NCBI GenBank assembly: GCA_036564195.1
Contig: DATCLA010000240.1
Span: forward strand, 1-7,068
Source of the DNA: DATCLA01 sp036564195
GTDB lineage: Bacteria > Bacillota > UBA4882 > UBA8346
DNA: 7,068 nucleotides
Reading direction: 5' to 3'
Part shown: one piece after another, positions 6,633 through 7,068 of the stretch
How positions within the stretch are numbered: position 1 is the first letter of the stretch
Layout of the letters: every line of letters begins with the position of its first letter
The notes under the pieces: model-generated
Database searches by the model: none
Told to the model about the DNA's origin: nothing
Seen by the model: the letters and a program-made list of their open reading frames with translations, nothing else
Made by a program: the position numbers and the translations under genes

Positions 6633-6851
6633 GTGAAAGAAAAAGTCATTGAAGCCCTTAAACAGGTACGGCCTTCCTTACAGGCTGATGGTGGTGATGT
6701 TGAATTAGTGGATGTGGTGGACGGAGTAGTGAAAGTCCGGTTAAAAGGTCACTGCGCCGGTTGCCCGATGTCGACGCTAACCGTGAAAAACGGGATTGAA
6801 CGCTATTTAAAACAGCAAATTCCCGAAGTAAAAAGTGTTGAAGCAGTCTGA
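6633..6851 (+). CDS. NifU C-terminal domain protein, small Fe-S cluster scaffold/carrier
   Basis: This 72-residue cytoplasmic protein consists only of the NifU C-terminal (Nfu) domain. Such domains bind an Fe-S cluster through a CxxC motif, usually between two monomers, and pass it to target proteins. It contains RPSLQADGGDVELVDV (13-28), the most conserved part of the family, and GHCAGCPMSTLTVKNGIE (39-56), with cluster ligands C41 and C44. There is no IscU-like N-terminal domain or A-type domain, so it is the short stand-alone form common in Bacillota and other anaerobes. Starting at GTG 6633 gives the usual N-terminus (MKEKVIEALKQVRP) and a good ribosome site. An earlier TTG at 6603 would add ten residues unlike the family. 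It has its own predicted promoter and a strong terminator, so it appears to be a single-gene unit unrelated to the ATPase except by position. Confidence 0.93.
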   Translation: MKEKVIEALKQVRPSLQADGGDVELVDVVDGVVKVRLKGHCAGCPMSTLTVKNGIERYLKQQIPEVKSVEAV

Positions 6852-6857
6852 TAAACA

Positions 6858-6886
6858 AAAGCCCCGAAGAGGGGTTTTAGTTTTTT
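6858..6886 (+). terminator. Intrinsic (Rho-independent) terminator after the NifU-domain gene
   Basis: AAAGCCCC (6858-6865) pairs with GGGGTTTT (6871-6878), including one G-U pair, around the 5-nt loop GAAGA. The stem is followed by AG and six T residues (6881-6886). It begins 6 nt after the stop codon. This is a textbook terminator for the plus-strand gene. Confidence 0.9.
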
Positions 6887-7068
6887 ATACAGTGGCGTAA
6901 TAGCTATATTTTACTGGAATATGATCAAGTTCAATTTTAGCGAGGAGCGTTACTTTTGTGTATAATCTTTTAGAATAGGAATAAATACAGATAAAATAAT
7001 TGTTCTGGTTTTATTGACTCAATGAATAAATTGTGCTAATATAATAAAGCTGTCCGATTGGCAGCAGA
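6887..7068. other. Intergenic region without a recognisable gene
   Basis: This AT-rich stretch separates the NifU-domain unit from whatever follows. I see no open frame of convincing length with a ribosome site on either strand. Apart from the promoter-like sequence near 7014-7045 and a six-base stem near 7049-7065, nothing stands out. Confidence 0.6.
7014..7042 (+). promoter_or_regulatory. Predicted promoter for a transcription unit beyond the window
   Basis: TTGACT (7014-7019, 5 of 6) lies 17 nt before TAATAT (7037-7042, 4 of 6), with a TGC extended -10 just upstream. A perfect TATAAT at 7040-7045 overlaps but would need a 20-nt spacer. The predicted start is near 7049. The -35 lies inside the small palindrome ATTGACTCAAT (7013-7023). 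No gene is visible before the window ends. Confidence 0.5.

Noticed and set aside
6658..6858. A 66-codon open frame on the minus strand over the NifU-domain gene.
   Set aside because: It lies opposite a clearly conserved protein, its translation resembles no known family, and it is best explained as a shadow of the plus-strand gene.
6961..6966. A perfect TATAAT in the last intergenic region, as a possible promoter.
   Set aside because: The best -35 at 17-18 nt upstream matches only about 3 of 6 bases and there is no extended -10; an isolated TATAAT is expected by chance in AT-rich DNA.
6958..6978. A six-codon mini-frame (GTG to TAG) with GAGGAG (6942-6947) upstream, resembling a leader peptide.
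   Set aside because: It is too short to support, the spacer of 10 nt is long, the residues suggest no attenuation logic and no attenuator hairpin follows.
7023..7047. TGAATA followed by an AT-rich stretch, resembling a forespore (sigma G/F) promoter.
   Set aside because: The -10 part does not fit the CATA-type consensus well, and the overlapping sigma-A-type elements explain the sequence better.

Overview
The window is a conserved housekeeping locus: most of a V/A-type (rotary, archaeal-like) ATPase operon, followed by a small iron-sulfur scaffold gene. Several things point to a Bacillota (Firmicutes) bacterium, most likely a Clostridia-like anaerobe. All genes lie on the plus strand and are tightly packed. 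Their ribosome sites are strong GGAGG types, the base composition is moderate, the subunit order is that of bacterial V-ATPase operons, and a classic GC-stem/U-tract terminator follows the last gene. I cannot name the genus from sequence alone.

Layout: bases 1-6461 hold the 3' end of the membrane subunit I gene and then complete genes for K (c-ring proteolipid), E (peripheral stalk), C (socket for the rotor), F (rotor), A (catalytic), B (non-catalytic partner) and D (rotor shaft). Gaps are 15 nt or less, and C and F overlap, so this is one transcription unit whose promoter and first genes (the rest of I and probably the G/H stalk gene) lie upstream of the window. A stem-loop without a U-tract follows D. 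Bases 6462-6632 hold that stem-loop, a probable promoter and a perfect 17-base palindrome. Bases 6633-6851 encode a 72-residue stand-alone NifU C-terminal domain protein, closed by an intrinsic terminator. Bases 6887-7068 contain no convincing gene. They end in a second promoter-like sequence whose predicted transcript would start in a small hairpin cut off by the window edge.

How it works together: A3B3 hydrolyses or makes ATP, D and F form the rotating shaft, C joins the shaft to the ring of K subunits, E (with an unseen G/H partner) forms the stator stalks, and I forms the ion half-channels against the K ring. The catalytic residues of A, the arginine finger of B and the five sodium-liganding positions of K are all present. 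The enzyme should therefore be active and is predicted to move Na+ rather than H+. I found no sign of a previously undescribed system. The points most worth checking are the Na+ signature, the start codon of subunit C, the palindrome before the NifU gene and the truncated leader at the right edge.
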